DNA of 64,000 nucleotides. It comes from Ursus arctos (taxonomy: Eukaryota; Chordata; Mammalia; Carnivora; Ursidae). The stretch covers positions 13,468,566 through 13,532,565 of the forward strand of contig NC_079873.1 in the NCBI RefSeq assembly GCF_023065955.2, written 5' to 3'. Below the pieces are notes generated by a model. It was not told where the DNA came from. It did not search any database and saw only the letters and a list, made by a program, of their open reading frames with translations. Positions within the stretch are counted from its first letter, which is position 1; every line of letters starts with the position of its first letter. Below are positions 10,600 through 20,969 of this stretch, in pieces. A program made the position numbers and the translations under genes.

Positions 10600-11289
10600 T
10601 CTACAGTAAGCCGTGCCCGTGCTGTAGAAGCTGGGCGAGGAGTGCCAGGAAAGAGAAGAAGGCCGATCTGGGTGAGTTTAAAAGAAAAATCGGTTGTAGG
10701 TTGAGAGACGTAGACAGCGCTTAATCTGTAAGAATCAGAAGTTATTTCCAGGAAGACATAATTGCCTGTATTCAGCAGATGTGAGTTTTATTGCTCTTAA
10801 TTTCTTCTTTATTTTCATGATTTGTATTCTGGCTTCCAATACCCCTGGCCACTTGTGTGTTTGGCCTGCTTTCATTTGATCCTGGCTCTGTCTTTTAAAA
10901 CAGTTGCTGCCGCCGCCTCTCCCAAATTCGGAACGACTTACAAATGTTTGAACAGAGAAACAAAGACAGAAAATGGGAGACATGGTCTGGTTTGTTGCAA
11001 ATGGCTTTTCCTGCCAAGCTGTGGGGAACGGTATTTGGGCCAGCTCTGCCTTCCTAATTGGAACCATAGCTGCGCAGATTGCCTTTAGATTGCAAACTCG
11101 AGGGCCTGCCACCCTCCAGGACCGTTTCACGCGGGGCTGCTGTGTGCCAGGGTTCTCAGTCTGCAGAGTGGCCTAATCAGCGGGGATGACTCCGACCAGG
11201 AAGTAGCAGAACCCTGATCCTTTCGTAGGTTCTCTGCTTCTCTCCTACTCTCTTCCTGCCCCCCCTCTGGAGCTGTCTTAATCGCGCTT
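10600..11289. other. Unique sequence, no feature recognised
   Basis: A 131-codon minus frame (10735-11130) and two plus frames overlap. No domain and no coding signature that I can see. Confidence 0.35.
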
Positions 11290-11522
11290 GTTACCATTTA
11301 CTGACAGCTCACTCTGCGCCTGATGCGGTTCCCAGTATTTGGCAAGCGTGCATTCATCTCATCCTCCCCAGCTCCAGAAGCTGGTGTACTCTTCCCCTGG
11401 TGGAGATGAGGAGGTTCGGTACGGGGAGATGAAGTCACTTGCCCAACGTCACACAGCTGGTGACTCACGAGGCAGCATCCGAGCCCACTCTGGTTCCAGA
11501 GTCTGAGCTCTCATCCACTGTC
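11290..11522 (-). mobile_element. MIR SINE
   Basis: TGGAGATGAGGAGGTTCGGT, AAGTCACTTGCCCAACGTCA, CACAGCTGGTGACTCACG and a last GTCTGAGCTCTCATCCACTG fit a minus-strand MIR. A CAN-SINE starts 19 bases later. Confidence 0.88.
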
Positions 11523-11540
11523 TAAATAGAATCAATTCCA

Positions 11541-11740
11541 GGGGCGCCTGGGTGGCTCAGTCGGTAAAGTGTCTGCCTTCGGCTCAGGTCATGATCCCAG
11601 AGTCCTGGGATGGAGCCCCGCCTCCGGCTCCCTGCTCCACGGGGAGCCTGCTTCTCCCTCTCCCTCTGTGCATGCGCGCGCGCTCTCTCTCTCCCTCCCC
11701 CCACTCTCAAATAAGTAAATAAATCTGTCTTTTAAAAAAT
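11541..11740 (+). mobile_element. CAN-SINE, full length
   Basis: It starts GGGGCGCCTGGGTGGCTCAG, has the CTTCGGCTCAGGTCATGATC and GGGATGGAGCCCCGCC segments, a CT-rich part containing CATGCGCGCGCG, and an AAATAAGTAAATAAAT tail. The target-site duplication is imperfect: GAATCAATTCCA at 11529-11540 and GAATCAGTTTCCA at 11742-11754. This is the general (canid-like) subtype, not the bear-type body. Confidence 0.97.
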
Positions 11741-11844
11741 GGAATCAGTTTCCACTGTGGTGACCCCCACAGCTGTCGCCACACGAGCTGGACCTGGGCT
11801 CACCGCACGGCAGCCGCTCGCCGCGTGAGGCACTCTGAGTGTAA

Positions 11845-12080
11845 AGTGCATGCTGGCTTTCTAAGACCGAGTACAGGCGAAAGACTGTAAAATATACTGT
11901 TATTGCATTTTTATACTGATTACATATTGAAATAATATTTTAGGTATATTGAGTTAAATGAAATATATTATTAATTTCACCTGTTTCTTTTTACTTTTTT
12001 GTTTAATGTGGCTACTAGAGAAGTTAACATTTTACATGTGGCTCACATTGCAGTTCCGTTTTGGTTTCTAGCACTGAGCT
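11845..12080. mobile_element. hAT-type DNA transposon relic (CAGTGCTGTCCAATA-end family)
   Basis: Phrases such as TACTGATTACATATTGAAAT, TAGGTATATTGAGTTAAATG, TTAATTTCACCTGTTTCTTT and AATGTGGCTACTAGAGAAGT belong to a common mammalian element with CAGTGCTGTCCAATA ends. The left part is missing. The sister copy at 32468 covers more of the element in the same orientation. Confidence 0.75.
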
Positions 12081-12223
12081 GAAACTGCCTTCCAGCCTGC
12101 TCCAAATACAGTAAAATTTTCTTCGAGCACAGTGACTGGTAAAATGGATTTAGGAGTGACATGCCACGGATCAAATTTCTATCTTTTACTGCCACCACCT
12201 TGCTGACAATGTACAATTAAATC

Positions 12224-12240
12224 TTTTTTTTTTTTTTTTA
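12224..12240. repeat. Poly-T run
   Basis: About 16 T residues immediately upstream of a minus-strand MIR. Confidence 0.9.
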
Positions 12241-12257
12241 ATTACCTGAGGGAAAGA

Positions 12258-12480
12258 TCGAGACCTTTAATGAACATCTGTTATGTACCAGTCGTGGTAC
12301 CAGAGCCTTTTGTGTAATGGTGGTGTTTAATCTTCATAACTCTTCTGTGAGATAAATATCACCAGCCCCATCTTACAGACACCAAAATTTAGGCTTAGTC
12401 TAGTAATTTGTCAAAGTTTCTATTGCTAAGTGGTGGGCCGGGATTTAGGTATGGGTCATCTGATCCCAGCTCTAGTGACA
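12258..12480 (-). mobile_element. MIR SINE
   Basis: TGTTATGTACCAGTCGTGGT, TTTAATCTTCATAACTCTTC, CATCTTACAGACACCAAAAT and GGGATTTAGGTATGGGTC are a diverged minus-strand MIR. Confidence 0.8.
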
Positions 12481-12794
12481 GTTTTCCTCCAATGACCTGT
12501 CTTGTACGTGTCTCATTCTGCATTACATTCGAGGTATTTCTGCATGCCTTACTCACGTTTGTAAAATCCTTATGCGAAGGGGGTATGACCCATAGTAGGT
12601 CACAGTAAATGTTCAATGGACTGAATTGCCTTAATCCCGTTGTATGACAGGCCTCGATTCTAAAATTTTCCTCCAGGGTTGGTATCTGCTCCATTATTTC
12701 CCTTTTGAGAACTATGACCATGTCACTAAGCTTGCATCATTAAATTATTATTTGTAATGGCCCCATGACTTTCTGTAGAAGCTTCATTCCTTAT

Positions 12795-13015
12795 TCGATT
12801 CAGTAAAATTTATGAAGTATAGTACCTTTGCTGTGCCAAGCCATGTAAAATCCACAAGAGGCCGACAGGGTTCCTGCCCTCAAGGAACTTACGGTCTAAA
12901 GTGAGGTAGGGAGATGTAAGTACGCGTTAGAACGCGCATTGTTCCCACTCTGATAAGAGTGGGTGAAAGGGGCTTGGGAGCATATTGTTGGAGTATCTCA
13001 TCCAATCTTAGAGGT
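12795..13015 (+). mobile_element. L2 LINE 3'-region fragment
   Basis: GCTGTGCCAAGCCATG followed by AGGGTTCCTGCCCTCAAGGA, ACTTACGGTCTAAAGTGAGG and GTAGGGAGATGTAAG recalls the L2 3' region (TGCCCTCAAGGAGCTTACAGTCTA). Confidence 0.65.
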
Positions 13016-13019
13016 TACA

Positions 13020-13955
13020 GAAGGGTTCTCAGAAGGAGGAGAAGGAAATGCTAAGTTTTAGTTCCACGTTAGTGAAAATTAAAATATGACTCTTTCACAG
13101 ACCCTCTGAATCCCATTCATGAGATTTTACTGTGGAAACAGAAAGTGGAGGCTTTTCCGAGACAGGAAGTGGAAGACAATATGAATCTGAAGCCATCCTA
13201 GGGACCCATCATCAGGGCTCCTGGTCTCCAGTGCAGCGAGTGCCCTACCATTAGCTGGACTTGGCCTCTCTCTGGATTCTTCCCTCTTAGGGCCCTGAAT
13301 CCAAGTCTGGCTTTCTTCTGTATTTTCTTTCAGCTTTGACTTCCACCAGTAATTGCCTCCTCCTTGCAATGTCTCCTTTCACTTTCTGGAAGAGAAGGTG
13401 AGAGAGAGAGAGGGAGCCTGCTTGACCCAGATCATTTAAAAAAAAAAAAATCAAGCCGTACCCTTCGCTGCTGACCAGCCAATAGTTAGGCTAGTCTTGA
13501 ATCTGGTGCTCACCCTTGGTCCAGTCAACTATGGCATGAGGAGGGGCAGGACTGATTTAGAAAGTTCTTTTAATACCTAGAGAAATAATACAATGGATAA
13601 CAAGTGAGCAGGTTAGAAAAATCCAGGACCCTGTCATTTTCATTGTTCCATGGTGGGTCTGTGGATCCGTTGCACTGGGATCATTTTAGCTGTGATTTCA
13701 CCGTGCTTGTTAATGCCATGCCCTAGAACACCATCATTTCTTTGTCGTTAGGGGCTCAGAGTATTATTTCAGTATTTAGGAATTGTCCCTCTCCCCTCCC
13801 AGCAACAACTAGTTGTTGACATAGGCCCTCTTTGATAGAGATGGCTCATTCATTTCTTCTTCGGCAATCCATCCAGGTAGCCTTGCTCTGGGACAAGGAT
13901 TGATCCTAACCTGGAAACGTCCCTTCCACCAAGATGGTCAGCGAGTAGAATTCAT
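13020..13955. other. Mostly unique sequence, possible old repeat near 13460-13560
   Basis: GACCAGCCAATAGTTAGGCT and CACCCTTGGTCCAGTCAACT resemble parts of common mammalian repeats containing TTGGTCCAATCAGCTGTGGC, but I cannot place the family. An A11 run lies at 13438-13450. No gene seen. Confidence 0.35.
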
Positions 13956-13957
13956 TA

Positions 13958-14395
13958 AGTCCAGGAAAAAAAATGACATCTTTAGTTTCACTAACCTTAA
14001 ACTAAACTTTGATATTTCCTTCAATTTCAAAAAGACACAAACCGTTGTTGTGTTGCCTGTAGCTGTGCCTTGGTCACTAATAGAAGTCACAGGCATTTCT
14101 GCATCATGTTACGGTTCCTAGAGAGATCTCAAAATGTGCTCACTACTTCAAAATCCATGGTTGTATTAGGTTCGCCACTAGATCTTGTTATTTCATGTAT
14201 CGATGAGCACACGCAATATTCTGTGACTAATTATCTGTTTAGTGTTTGGATAACTGCATTCTGACACAATTTATTTGCTTGACAATTCTGTATGTTGTAT
14301 TTCGTGCATTATGAGTTCTGAGAAGGGGTGCACAGGCTTCACCAGCCTGCCAAAGGGGCCATGGCACAGCCAAGGTTAGGAAGCCCTGCTCACGG
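13958..14395. mobile_element. Ancient DNA transposon (family shared with 43135 and 48670)
   Basis: It contains ATCTTTAGTTTCACTAACCT, TTCCTTCAATTTCAAAAAGA, GTCACAGGCATTTCTGCATC and a terminal CCAAGGTTAGGAAGCCCTGC. These are the reverse complement of phrases at 43135-43540 and 48670-49135. The family is old and hAT-like by its terminal GGTTAAGAACCCCTG-type ends; I cannot name it with certainty. Confidence 0.7.
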
Positions 14396-14399
14396 CAGT

Positions 14400-15250
14400 A
14401 CTCCTCTGATGCACGTACTCACTGTGGAGGCCCTTGCTCCCCCCGGGCTCTCTAACTCACTGGGGTGCTACTGGTGTGTATTCGTCTGAAGGACGGAAAG
14501 CCCAAAGCTGACATCCTACAGTGGTCCTGGGGAGAGCCATTCAGGTGGTTTGTAGCCAAGGGACAAGGCTATACAAGGAGTGGAACAATAACTGAAAGAG
14601 GATGGTGGCAGGAGGCTTTTACTGAAAGCCATCCTGATTCACCCACCCCATGGTATGTGTATGAACTTGCTCCGTGGAGCGCATGTCTTCTGCTATGGCG
14701 TTGATCTGGCCCCACGTGTTTTGTACCATGGACTGTATGAGACCGACAGGCTTAAGTCGTTGCCTCCCTTCCCTAGTTTACGAGGAAGTAGAGTGGGCAT
14801 ATTTTCTGTAGGAGCCCAAGTCTGAGTCTGTGGGGCCCTGTTGATTGATAGGCCATTTGATGTCCTTGGAGCTCATTTGGGCTGGGTCGTCTATGCCTTC
14901 CCCATTGGAGAGCCAAGTAAGAGAAGCTGCTGGGTGGCTGGGATGAAGGCATAAACTCAGGCCAGAAGGAATCCCAGAAGACATGGATGGGAGGCAAGTG
15001 GAGAACTCTTCCTGGGCACCAGCTTTTCAGTGTCCTGAGCTACTGCCAGTCCCATTCCAGGTGGACATTAATGTAGGTTAGCTCTGAGGCTCCCTCAATA
15101 CCTAGACTCAGGACTACTGACTCCTCCCCTATTCGAGTAACAAGCAGTCCATCCCCTCACTCTGCTGGCAAGGAGTTTATAAGCTCAGTTCAGCAGCTGA
15201 ATGTTGGCTTAAAGGCTGTGTGTGTGGGGGAAGAGCACAAGGTTGTTGTC
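14400..15250. other. Unique sequence, no feature recognised
   Basis: No repeat or exon recognised. Overlapping short frames only. Confidence 0.35.
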
Positions 15251-15254
15251 AGGA

Positions 15255-15410
15255 GACTGAGGTGCTAACTTGTACTGTTCCAGTGACAGCTGTGTGATCT
15301 TGGGAGTGCCGTATTGCCTCTGTCCACTTCGGTTTCCTTATCTGTTAAGTGAGTTCAGTAGGTGCCCTCCTTAGAATTCTTAAGAGTGTCAAAGGGTATG
15401 AAAACACGTG
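15255..15410 (+). mobile_element. MIR SINE
   Basis: GACAGCTGTGTGATCTTGGG, CTTCGGTTTCCTTATCTGTT and CTTAGAATTCTTAAGAGTG correspond to the sense MIR core and right half, moderately decayed. Confidence 0.82.
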
Positions 15411-15414
15411 GAGA

Positions 15415-16105
15415 AGAAAAAACTTTGTGAGAGCTCAAGGGAATGGCATAGGACACCTGTGGACTCCATCACAAGGGCCTCGTGGTGATTTCATCTTGTC
15501 TTTCTACTGACTGTTCATCGAAGAGAAGAATCTGAAGGGTTGAGGTTTGTTTTATGCCTGGCATACCTGGCATACTTGGACCAATACTTGGTCACCCACC
15601 AAGTTGCAGTGAAAGGGCTTAATTTTATGCTCAATTAGAACAGAGTCCTTATTGGTTTCCAATACTTACTAGGGTTGAACTCTGAGCTTGAGGATGAGGG
15701 ACTGGAGAATAGGTGGATTTCCTACCTCCTGGGTCCAATTTGGCCATCCCAGATGGTCCCAGAAGAGAGGGGATCACCGGTAAGAGGGAAAAGCAAAATG
15801 GAATCCCCTCTTTGATTTCCCCACCTACTACCCTTGTCAGGGGCTGGCATCCCCATAAACTAGGAGCTGGAATCCCAAGGGTTTGGAGGGATCAAACGGA
15901 GGTTTTCATCCAAAAACAAAAAAAAAAAAACAAACAAAAAAAAACAAACAAAAAACAGCTGGGAATTGTGGAGTTGGAAAAGAAATTTAGCTATTGATCT
16001 GAACTAACAGCCAGCTCAGCAGCTACCACTGGCTGCCTCCCAAGACCCAAGAGCGGCCCTCCTCCTTGTCCTAATCCTCCCCTGTCTCCTCCCCCTCATC
16101 ACATC
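15415..16105. other. Unique sequence with an A-rich tract
   Basis: No gene recognised. It encloses the (CAAAA)n-type tract at 15912-15957. A 94-codon frame at 15713-15997 reads through that tract as lysine and asparagine and is not credible. Confidence 0.35.
15912..15957 (+). repeat. A-rich (CAAAA)n simple repeat
   Basis: A runs of 3 to 13 separated by single C residues for about 45 bases. Confidence 0.9.
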
Positions 16106-16109
16106 ACCA

Positions 16110-16350
16110 TCACAGTCATCACGTAGTGCATAGCTCATCCCTGTGTGGGGCACCGTGCCAAGTGCTTTACGTACACAGTCTCACTTAGCTCCCATAACCA
16201 GGCCCAGCCGCACTAGGCATCTGAGGTTTAGAGAAGCCCAATGACTTGCCCACCCTCAGAGCTGGTGGAATGCTAGAACTGCAGATCGAGCAGGTCTGCT
16301 TGAACCCAAAGCCCACGCCCCTAACCAGCATGCCATGTCCAGTTGCTTTG
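16110..16350 (-). mobile_element. MIR SINE
   Basis: GGGGCACCGTGCCAAGTGCT, TTACGTACACAGTCTCACTT, ATCTGAGGTTTAGAGAAGCC and CTTGAACCCAAAGCCCACGC give a near-complete minus-strand MIR. Confidence 0.87.
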
Positions 16351-16354
16351 GCCC

Positions 16355-17645
16355 TCGATAAGGGTGTGATGAACACATGAGCAAATGGATAAAAGAATAA
16401 AGACCACAGGGTGAGAAAAGGACTGGGGGGGGAGGATGGTGATGGTAGTGGATTTACTGGGGTATCATTTAATCTTTTACTGTCTCTCTGCTTCCCAAAT
16501 AGTATAAACCCTGTTGCTCTGTCCCTGTAAATCTCAGCTTGGAGTTGAACTGTATTTGCTCGATGTGGCGGTTGAACCCCTCCCTAAATGCAATCGTATC
16601 ACTTCTAAGGAGTGATGTGCCATGAACTGAAAGGTGGCACTTGGTTTGTAAGCAAGGCAAGAAAAACTGAGTTGTTCACAGAATTTCCTGGAGACTTTTG
16701 CAGAGAAGTAGCCCCCTCATGAGAGGAAGAAATTAAGAATTTGCAGAGGGGATGTGGGATCCGTTTTGATACCTGTCACCTCAGCCCGCCAGATCCCAGA
16801 GTGGACACTGTGTCTTTTTAAGGATGCGCAGGCCAAGGGGGTCTGGGTTTTAGAAAATGTGGGTTCCTGGCCCTTGGGAAGACTTAGGCTAAATTATAGA
16901 ATGATGTCCATTTGTTAACCCAGAAGGGTTTGCGCTATTGGTTTACAAAGATGTGCCCAATGTGAAGCCTCTGAGCTAATCTAGATAAACGGAGACCACC
17001 AATAATTGTCACAGACCTGGGGTCTCAGACAGGGTAGGGGAGAGAGGAAAGAGAGCGGAGCTGCTTTTGCCCAATCCAAGCATCCTCAAATCCATGTTGG
17101 GATCAATAAACTATGAAAACAAGAAGAAAAAGCTCCAGAGAAGAGAACCAGTTGCAGCTGGCAGAAGAAACCTGCCATTGAAACTGGTAATGCCATTTTA
17201 ATTAGGCTAAAGCATGAATGAGAACTGTGTTAAGACCTTCTCCTTGGTGCCCTGGGTCGCTGGGAGAGAGAATGCACTTCCTTTGTGTGCTTTGCCAAAG
17301 CCCACCAGCTGCCACCTTGCAGGAGAGTTACCTCTGAGTCACTGGTTTCCAAAAGGGTGACAAGCAGACTGTGTGTGGCTGAATGAGAGGGGCCTGTCTT
17401 TCCTTGATCCTGCCAGCTTGGTCCTGGACTCGAGCCATTACAGTGATGGCCCTGATGTGTAAAGAGGTTGGATGTTTCAAGAAGCTGTTGTGAAAGCGGA
17501 TTGGAGGGGAGCAGAAAAATAGGGATGGAGCGAGTAGCTGTAAGACCAGGCTGGGCTTTCTGAGGCTCAGATGCCCAGTTTTCTTCCTCTCCTCGCTTCT
17601 CAGGTTAACATTCTTATAAGCTGATAGCATCTTGTGGTCCTGGCA
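16355..17645. other. Unique sequence, no feature recognised
   Basis: No repeat recognised. The part about 16900-17300 is free of identifiable repeats. The 130-codon minus frame at 17328-17720 starts in a histidine-coding ATG/GTG-rich simple tract and is not credible as a gene. Confidence 0.35.
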
Positions 17646-17649
17646 GGTG

Positions 17650-17712
17650 GGGGGGGGGGCGAGCTTTCGATGGTGGTGGAGGCAGTAATGATGATGATGG
17701 TGATAAAAATGA
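17650..17712. repeat. G run and GAT/GGT-rich low-complexity tract
   Basis: A run of about ten G residues near 17650-17659 is followed by GATGGTGGTGGAGGCAGTAA and TGATGATGATGGTGATAAAA. On the minus strand it reads as histidine-rich codons. Confidence 0.8.
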
Positions 17713-17714
17713 GT

Positions 17715-17925
17715 GTGCATTTAACAGCCACTTTCTGCGTGCCAGGCACTGTTGTAAGTGCGTGACATCAGTGAACTTGATCCTCACTCTAGTCCTTTGA
17801 TGGCGGTTCCACTATTATCCATGTTTCAGGGACGAGGAAGAAGCCAAGAGAAGTTAAGTAATTAACGCCAAGACCCTTAGCCAGCAAATGAGGATTCAGA
17901 GCCAGAGACTTTGGCATTTTGACTA
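17715..17925 (-). mobile_element. MIR SINE
   Basis: GTGCCAGGCACTGTTGTAAG, CACTATTATCCATGTTTCAG, AGAGAAGTTAAGTAATTAAC and GAGGATTCAGAGCCAGAGAC mark a minus-strand MIR, directly after the GAT-rich tract. Confidence 0.9.
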
Positions 17926-18304
17926 GAGTTAGATCTCCAGTGGGTTTTAAACTCAAGTGTGGAGAATATCATCTGCAGAAGAAACTCAGACGTTCAGTTC
18001 TCGGAGGTCAGGAACCACATATGTCATGCTCACTGTGGAATGCAGCACAGAACATTCTAGGCACAGTCCTTGTGTTCTTTCAGTGCTTGCTGACTCACTG
18101 ATTTTTAAAAACCAAGTTTTAGTACATTTTTTGCAAGTTAGATATTTTAGGCAAAACCAAATTAATAGCTTGACATCAAAATCTTAAGTACTACAATGAT
18201 TATTTCCTAGGATCACTGGTTTTTGATAAGGCAGAGAAATGTACTACGAGACGTGGAACTTTGTTACACACAGTTTAACGGGCGAGGGCTTACATTTGTG
18301 GTTC

Positions 18305-18440
18305 TTCCTTCATTCACTCATTCCATAAACATTCCATTGAGCATTTACTGTGTACTAGGCCTTGTATTAGGTGGTAAATGCAGAAAAACGAGTGAGGTGA
18401 GGTCTTTGCCCACAAAGAAGTCCTGTATGGAGATACATGC
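18305..18440 (+). mobile_element. L2 LINE 3'-region fragment
   Basis: CATTCACTCATTCCATAAAC, GAGCATTTACTGTGTACTAG, GCCTTGTATTAGGTGGTAAA and GGTCTTTGCCCACAAAGAAG follow the L2 3' region. Confidence 0.82.
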
Positions 18441-18609
18441 ATTCGGATGTAAATATGTATACACGTGGGTATAGGCAGATGCCGCCTCATGCAGCCCGTC
18501 CCTCAGTTTCCCTTATGTGCTGTCTGGGTCTCTCCTAAGGCTAAGACTTACGTTGTTTGGCACGGTGTTACAGTTTGGCTTGGTGCGTGTTCATGTGCTC
18601 ACGTGTGTC

Positions 18610-18678
18610 TTCTGTCCAGTAAGGGATTATCAGCTGCCTGAGACAGGTTCCTGTTACTCACCTTTGTAACCTCTAGAA
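18610..18678 (+). mobile_element. L2 LINE 3' end, left part (split by MER5A)
   Basis: GAGACAGGTTCCTGTTACTC and CTTTGTAACCTCTAGAACAG resemble the L2 end GTGTCCCCAGCGCCTAGAACAG. The continuation lies after the inserted MER5A at 18866-18930. Confidence 0.6.
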
Positions 18679-18864
18679 CAGTGCCACTCCCGGGGTGGTC
18701 CGTGAACTGGCAGCATTCACATTGCCTGGGAGCTTATTAGGAATGCTGAATCCCGGCCTCATCCTCAGACTTACTGAATTGGTAGCTCTGGCGGTAGGGC
18801 CCAGGAATTTGTGTTAACGTTTCTCCAGGTGTTGCCAATGCAGGCTCAAGTTTGAGAACCACTG
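18679..18864 (-). mobile_element. MER5A hAT DNA transposon, near full length
   Basis: GGGGTGGTCCGTGAACTGGC, GAGCTTATTAGGAATGCTGA, TACTGAATTGGTAGCTCTGG and the end AGTTTGAGAACCACTG are a clear minus-strand MER5A with a well-preserved right terminus. Confidence 0.93.
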
Positions 18865-18865
18865 C

Positions 18866-18930
18866 TAGGGTTGGAACCCAGGTCCTGTCATGTGTGGGTG
18901 CTCAGTAAATAATCTTTGAGTCATTGCATG
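18866..18930 (+). mobile_element. L2 LINE 3' end, right part
   Basis: GTGTGGGTGCTCAGTAAATA followed by ATCTTTGAGTCATTGCATG corresponds to the L2 end (GTAGGTGCTCAATAAATATT). With 18610-18678 it makes one L2 end interrupted by MER5A. Confidence 0.65.
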
Positions 18931-18934
18931 CTCA

Positions 18935-19900
18935 CTGACATCGTGTGGGGGAAGTGGGTTGGTCTTATTAGGTCTGGGCATGACTCCAGGTATCCATTTT
19001 GCCAAGTCTGAGGAGACTGTGGGGAGAGGGAGTCATATTTCTTTCCCTCTCAAAAAATTTGGATGGATGCATGTCAGTGGCTGGGAAGATAGACTCCAAC
19101 AGCATTGATATGGGAAATGGTGAGCAGCAGAGCATGTGACCAGATGGGACCAGAGTGAATGGGCCAGCTCCTAATGAAGGGTTGGAGATAAAACAGGGTG
19201 AAGTGTGAACTCCATGCGGGTGATTTGGGGCAAGATGGTAAAGCCACACGTTGGCAGGAATTGTATGCTTGCGACTCTTGTCTGTTTCAGGGGCGTATTA
19301 CAAATTAAAGCCTCCCTGTTCCTGCGTATGTGGCAGAGCCTGTTTGCACAACCATTTCCCTTTTCACTTTCTCGAACTCTCTCCTCTCTCCCAGGCTCCT
19401 TCCTTCTTTCTACCTAAGGCGGTATTGTCCAGATTTTGAGCAGGGTTAAAGATAACCCACGGCATGACATTTGTCGAGGGCAGGGGTGTGTGGGCTTCTG
19501 TGAGTAATCAGCAGCTGTTTCTGGAGTCACAGTTTTAAGGAATCTCCCTCCCTCAATAGTGTGATCATCCCCTCCTCCCAACACCTCTCCTCACCATCCC
19601 CCCACAAAACCTTGCATAAGAGCAGTTGGCTTAATATAATAAAATACAGCTTGGCATCGTGAGCTACGTAAACAAGAGGCATTTAATAAACTGCGTAGCG
19701 TTTTGGCAGTCGGAGGGACGGTAGCAGCCGAAGGAGTCACATATGGCTGGCTTAGTAGCATCCTGGACTCATGGGAAGAGGATGCCGGCTTTAGATCCCT
19801 GTGATGAGGAGGTGGGGTGAACAAGGGGTCAGATAGACTAGGGTGGCTCAACATCCTTGGGGACTGGGCTGTGCCCAGGTTTTCCCAAGAACAATGCTTA
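18935..19900. other. Unique sequence, no feature recognised
   Basis: No repeat or exon recognised. A 119-codon minus frame at 19591-19950 runs into the next MIR and is treated as chance. Confidence 0.35.
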
Positions 19901-19902
19901 TT

Positions 19903-19980
19903 GATTCGATCTGAGAAACACTTATATAGTGCTCGTTCTGGGCCAGACACTCTTCTCTAAGCCCTCTCTCTATACTTTAC
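19903..19980 (-). mobile_element. MIR fragment, cut by a CAN-SINE
   Basis: CTTATATAGTGCTCGTTCTG, GGCCAGACACTCTTCTCTAA is the left part of a minus-strand MIR. It stops at a CAN-SINE whose duplicated target (TATACTTTAC and AACACTTTAC) suits the MIR phrase CACTTTAC. Confidence 0.65.
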
Positions 19981-20074
19981 CTTAAAGTAGTCTCTATGCT
20001 CAACGTGGGGCTTAAACTCACGACCTGGAGATCAAGAGTCACATGCTGTACCAACTGAGTCAGCCAGGCACCCC
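19981..20074 (-). mobile_element. CAN-SINE, truncated and older
   Basis: The reverse-complement head is clear: CAACGTGGGGCTTAAACTCA, CGACCTGGAGATCAAGAGTC and CAGCCAGGCACCCC. The body is missing beyond about 90 bases. The target-site duplication is short (ACTTTAC at 19974-19980 and 20078-20084). Confidence 0.88.
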
Positions 20075-20100
20075 AACACTTTACGCGGTTTTAAAGTATG

Positions 20101-20206
20101 GCAATGAGCATTGGGTGTTATACGCAAACAATGAATCATGGAACACTACATCAAAAACTAGTGATGTACTGTATGGGGACTAACACAGCATAATAAAAAA
20201 AAATAA
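20101..20206 (+). mobile_element. Carnivore L1 3' end, truncated
   Basis: GCAATGAGCATTGGGTGTTA, CGCAAACAATGAATCATGGA, ACACTACATCAAAAACTAGT and CACAGCATAATAAAAAAAA are the 3' UTR end of young carnivore L1s. Such severely 5'-truncated inserts are usual for L1. A reverse-oriented relative is at 49222. Confidence 0.85.
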
Positions 20207-20209
20207 AGC

Positions 20210-20345
20210 AGCTTTATTGAGGTATAATTTACGTACCATAAAATTCACCTGTTTTGAGTCTACCATTCAGTGATTTGGGGTAAGTTTACCGAATAGTGCT
20301 ACCATCACCTCAATCCGATTTGTAGAACATGTCTCTCATCCCTTT
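20210..20345 (-). mobile_element. Old L1 3'-region fragment, left part
   Basis: GCTTTATTGAGGTATAATTT, ACGTACCATAAAATTCACCT, CATTCAGTGATTTGGGGTAA and ACCATCACCTCAATCCGATT are the reverse complement of an old L1 3' region. It is interrupted by the CAN-SINE at 20346 and resumes at 20548. Confidence 0.85.
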
Positions 20346-20547
20346 TTTAAAACAAAGGTTTATTTACTCATTTGTGAGAGAGCATGTGCGAGCAGGCGGA
20401 GGGGCAGAGGGTGAGGGAGAGAATCTCAAGCAGACTCCCCGCTGAGCGTGGAGCCTGGCGCAAGGCTCAATCTCATGACCCCGAGGTCACGACATGAGCC
20501 GCAATCAAGAGTCGGACGCTTAACCGACGGCACCAGCCAGGCGCCCC
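20346..20547 (-). mobile_element. CAN-SINE, full length, inside L1
   Basis: The plus strand runs from a T-rich tail (AAAGGTTTATTTACTCATTT) through GAGCGTGGAGCCTGGCGCAA, CTCATGACCCCGAGGTCACG, to CAGCCAGGCGCCCC. The target-site duplication is TCTCTCATCCC at 20332-20342 and TCTCTCGCCTC at 20548-20558. Confidence 0.95.
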
Positions 20548-20765
20548 TCTCTCGCCTCTTGTGCCCATATACAGTCAGTCCCCAGTTCCAGCCCAGCACA
20601 GGCAGCCACTAACCTCCGTTCTGTGCCTCTGTGAATGTGCCTTTTCTGGGAAGTCCACGGAGAGGATATCGTACGCTATGTGATCTTTTGTGACTGGCGT
20701 CTTTCACTGAGGTAACGTTTCTAAAGTTTGTTCGTTTTTGTTGCCAGATAGTATTCCATGCTATG
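20548..20765 (-). mobile_element. Old L1 3'-region fragment, right part
   Basis: GCAGCCACTAACCTCCGTTC, TGTGCCTCTGTGAATGTGCC, TTTTGTGACTGGCGTCTTTC and GATAGTATTCCATGCTATGG continue the element begun at 20210. Confidence 0.85.
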
Positions 20766-20767
20766 GA

Positions 20768-20965
20768 TACAGTGCTTGACATTCATTACCTCAGCTCGTC
20801 GTCATAACGGCCCCATGGGATAGCTGCTTTTATTATCACCATTTCCAGATGAGGAAACTGAGGTGCAGTTAGTAATTGGAAGGGTACCGGTTTCCACGCA
20901 GCCAGTGTGGTGTTAGAGGCCGTGTTCTTGAGCTCTCAGATTGCTTGTGCTGCCTCTCCGCAGGT
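20768..20965 (-). mobile_element. MIR SINE
   Basis: CAGTGCTTGACATTCATTAC, TCATAACGGCCCCATGGGAT, CCATTTCCAGATGAGGAAAC and TGAGGTGCAGTTAGTAATTG are a clear minus-strand MIR. Confidence 0.9.
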
Positions 20966-20969
20966 ACAA

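Noticed and set aside
11757..11850. Small CpG-containing patch resembling a CpG island
   Set aside because: Too short (under 100 bases) and surrounded by AT-rich repeat sequence.
15713..15997. Lysine-rich 94-codon frame
   Set aside because: The lysines come from the (CAAAA)n simple repeat.
17328..17720. Histidine-rich minus-strand frame resembling a metal-binding protein
   Set aside because: The histidines come from a GAT/GGT simple tract; the rest has no domain.
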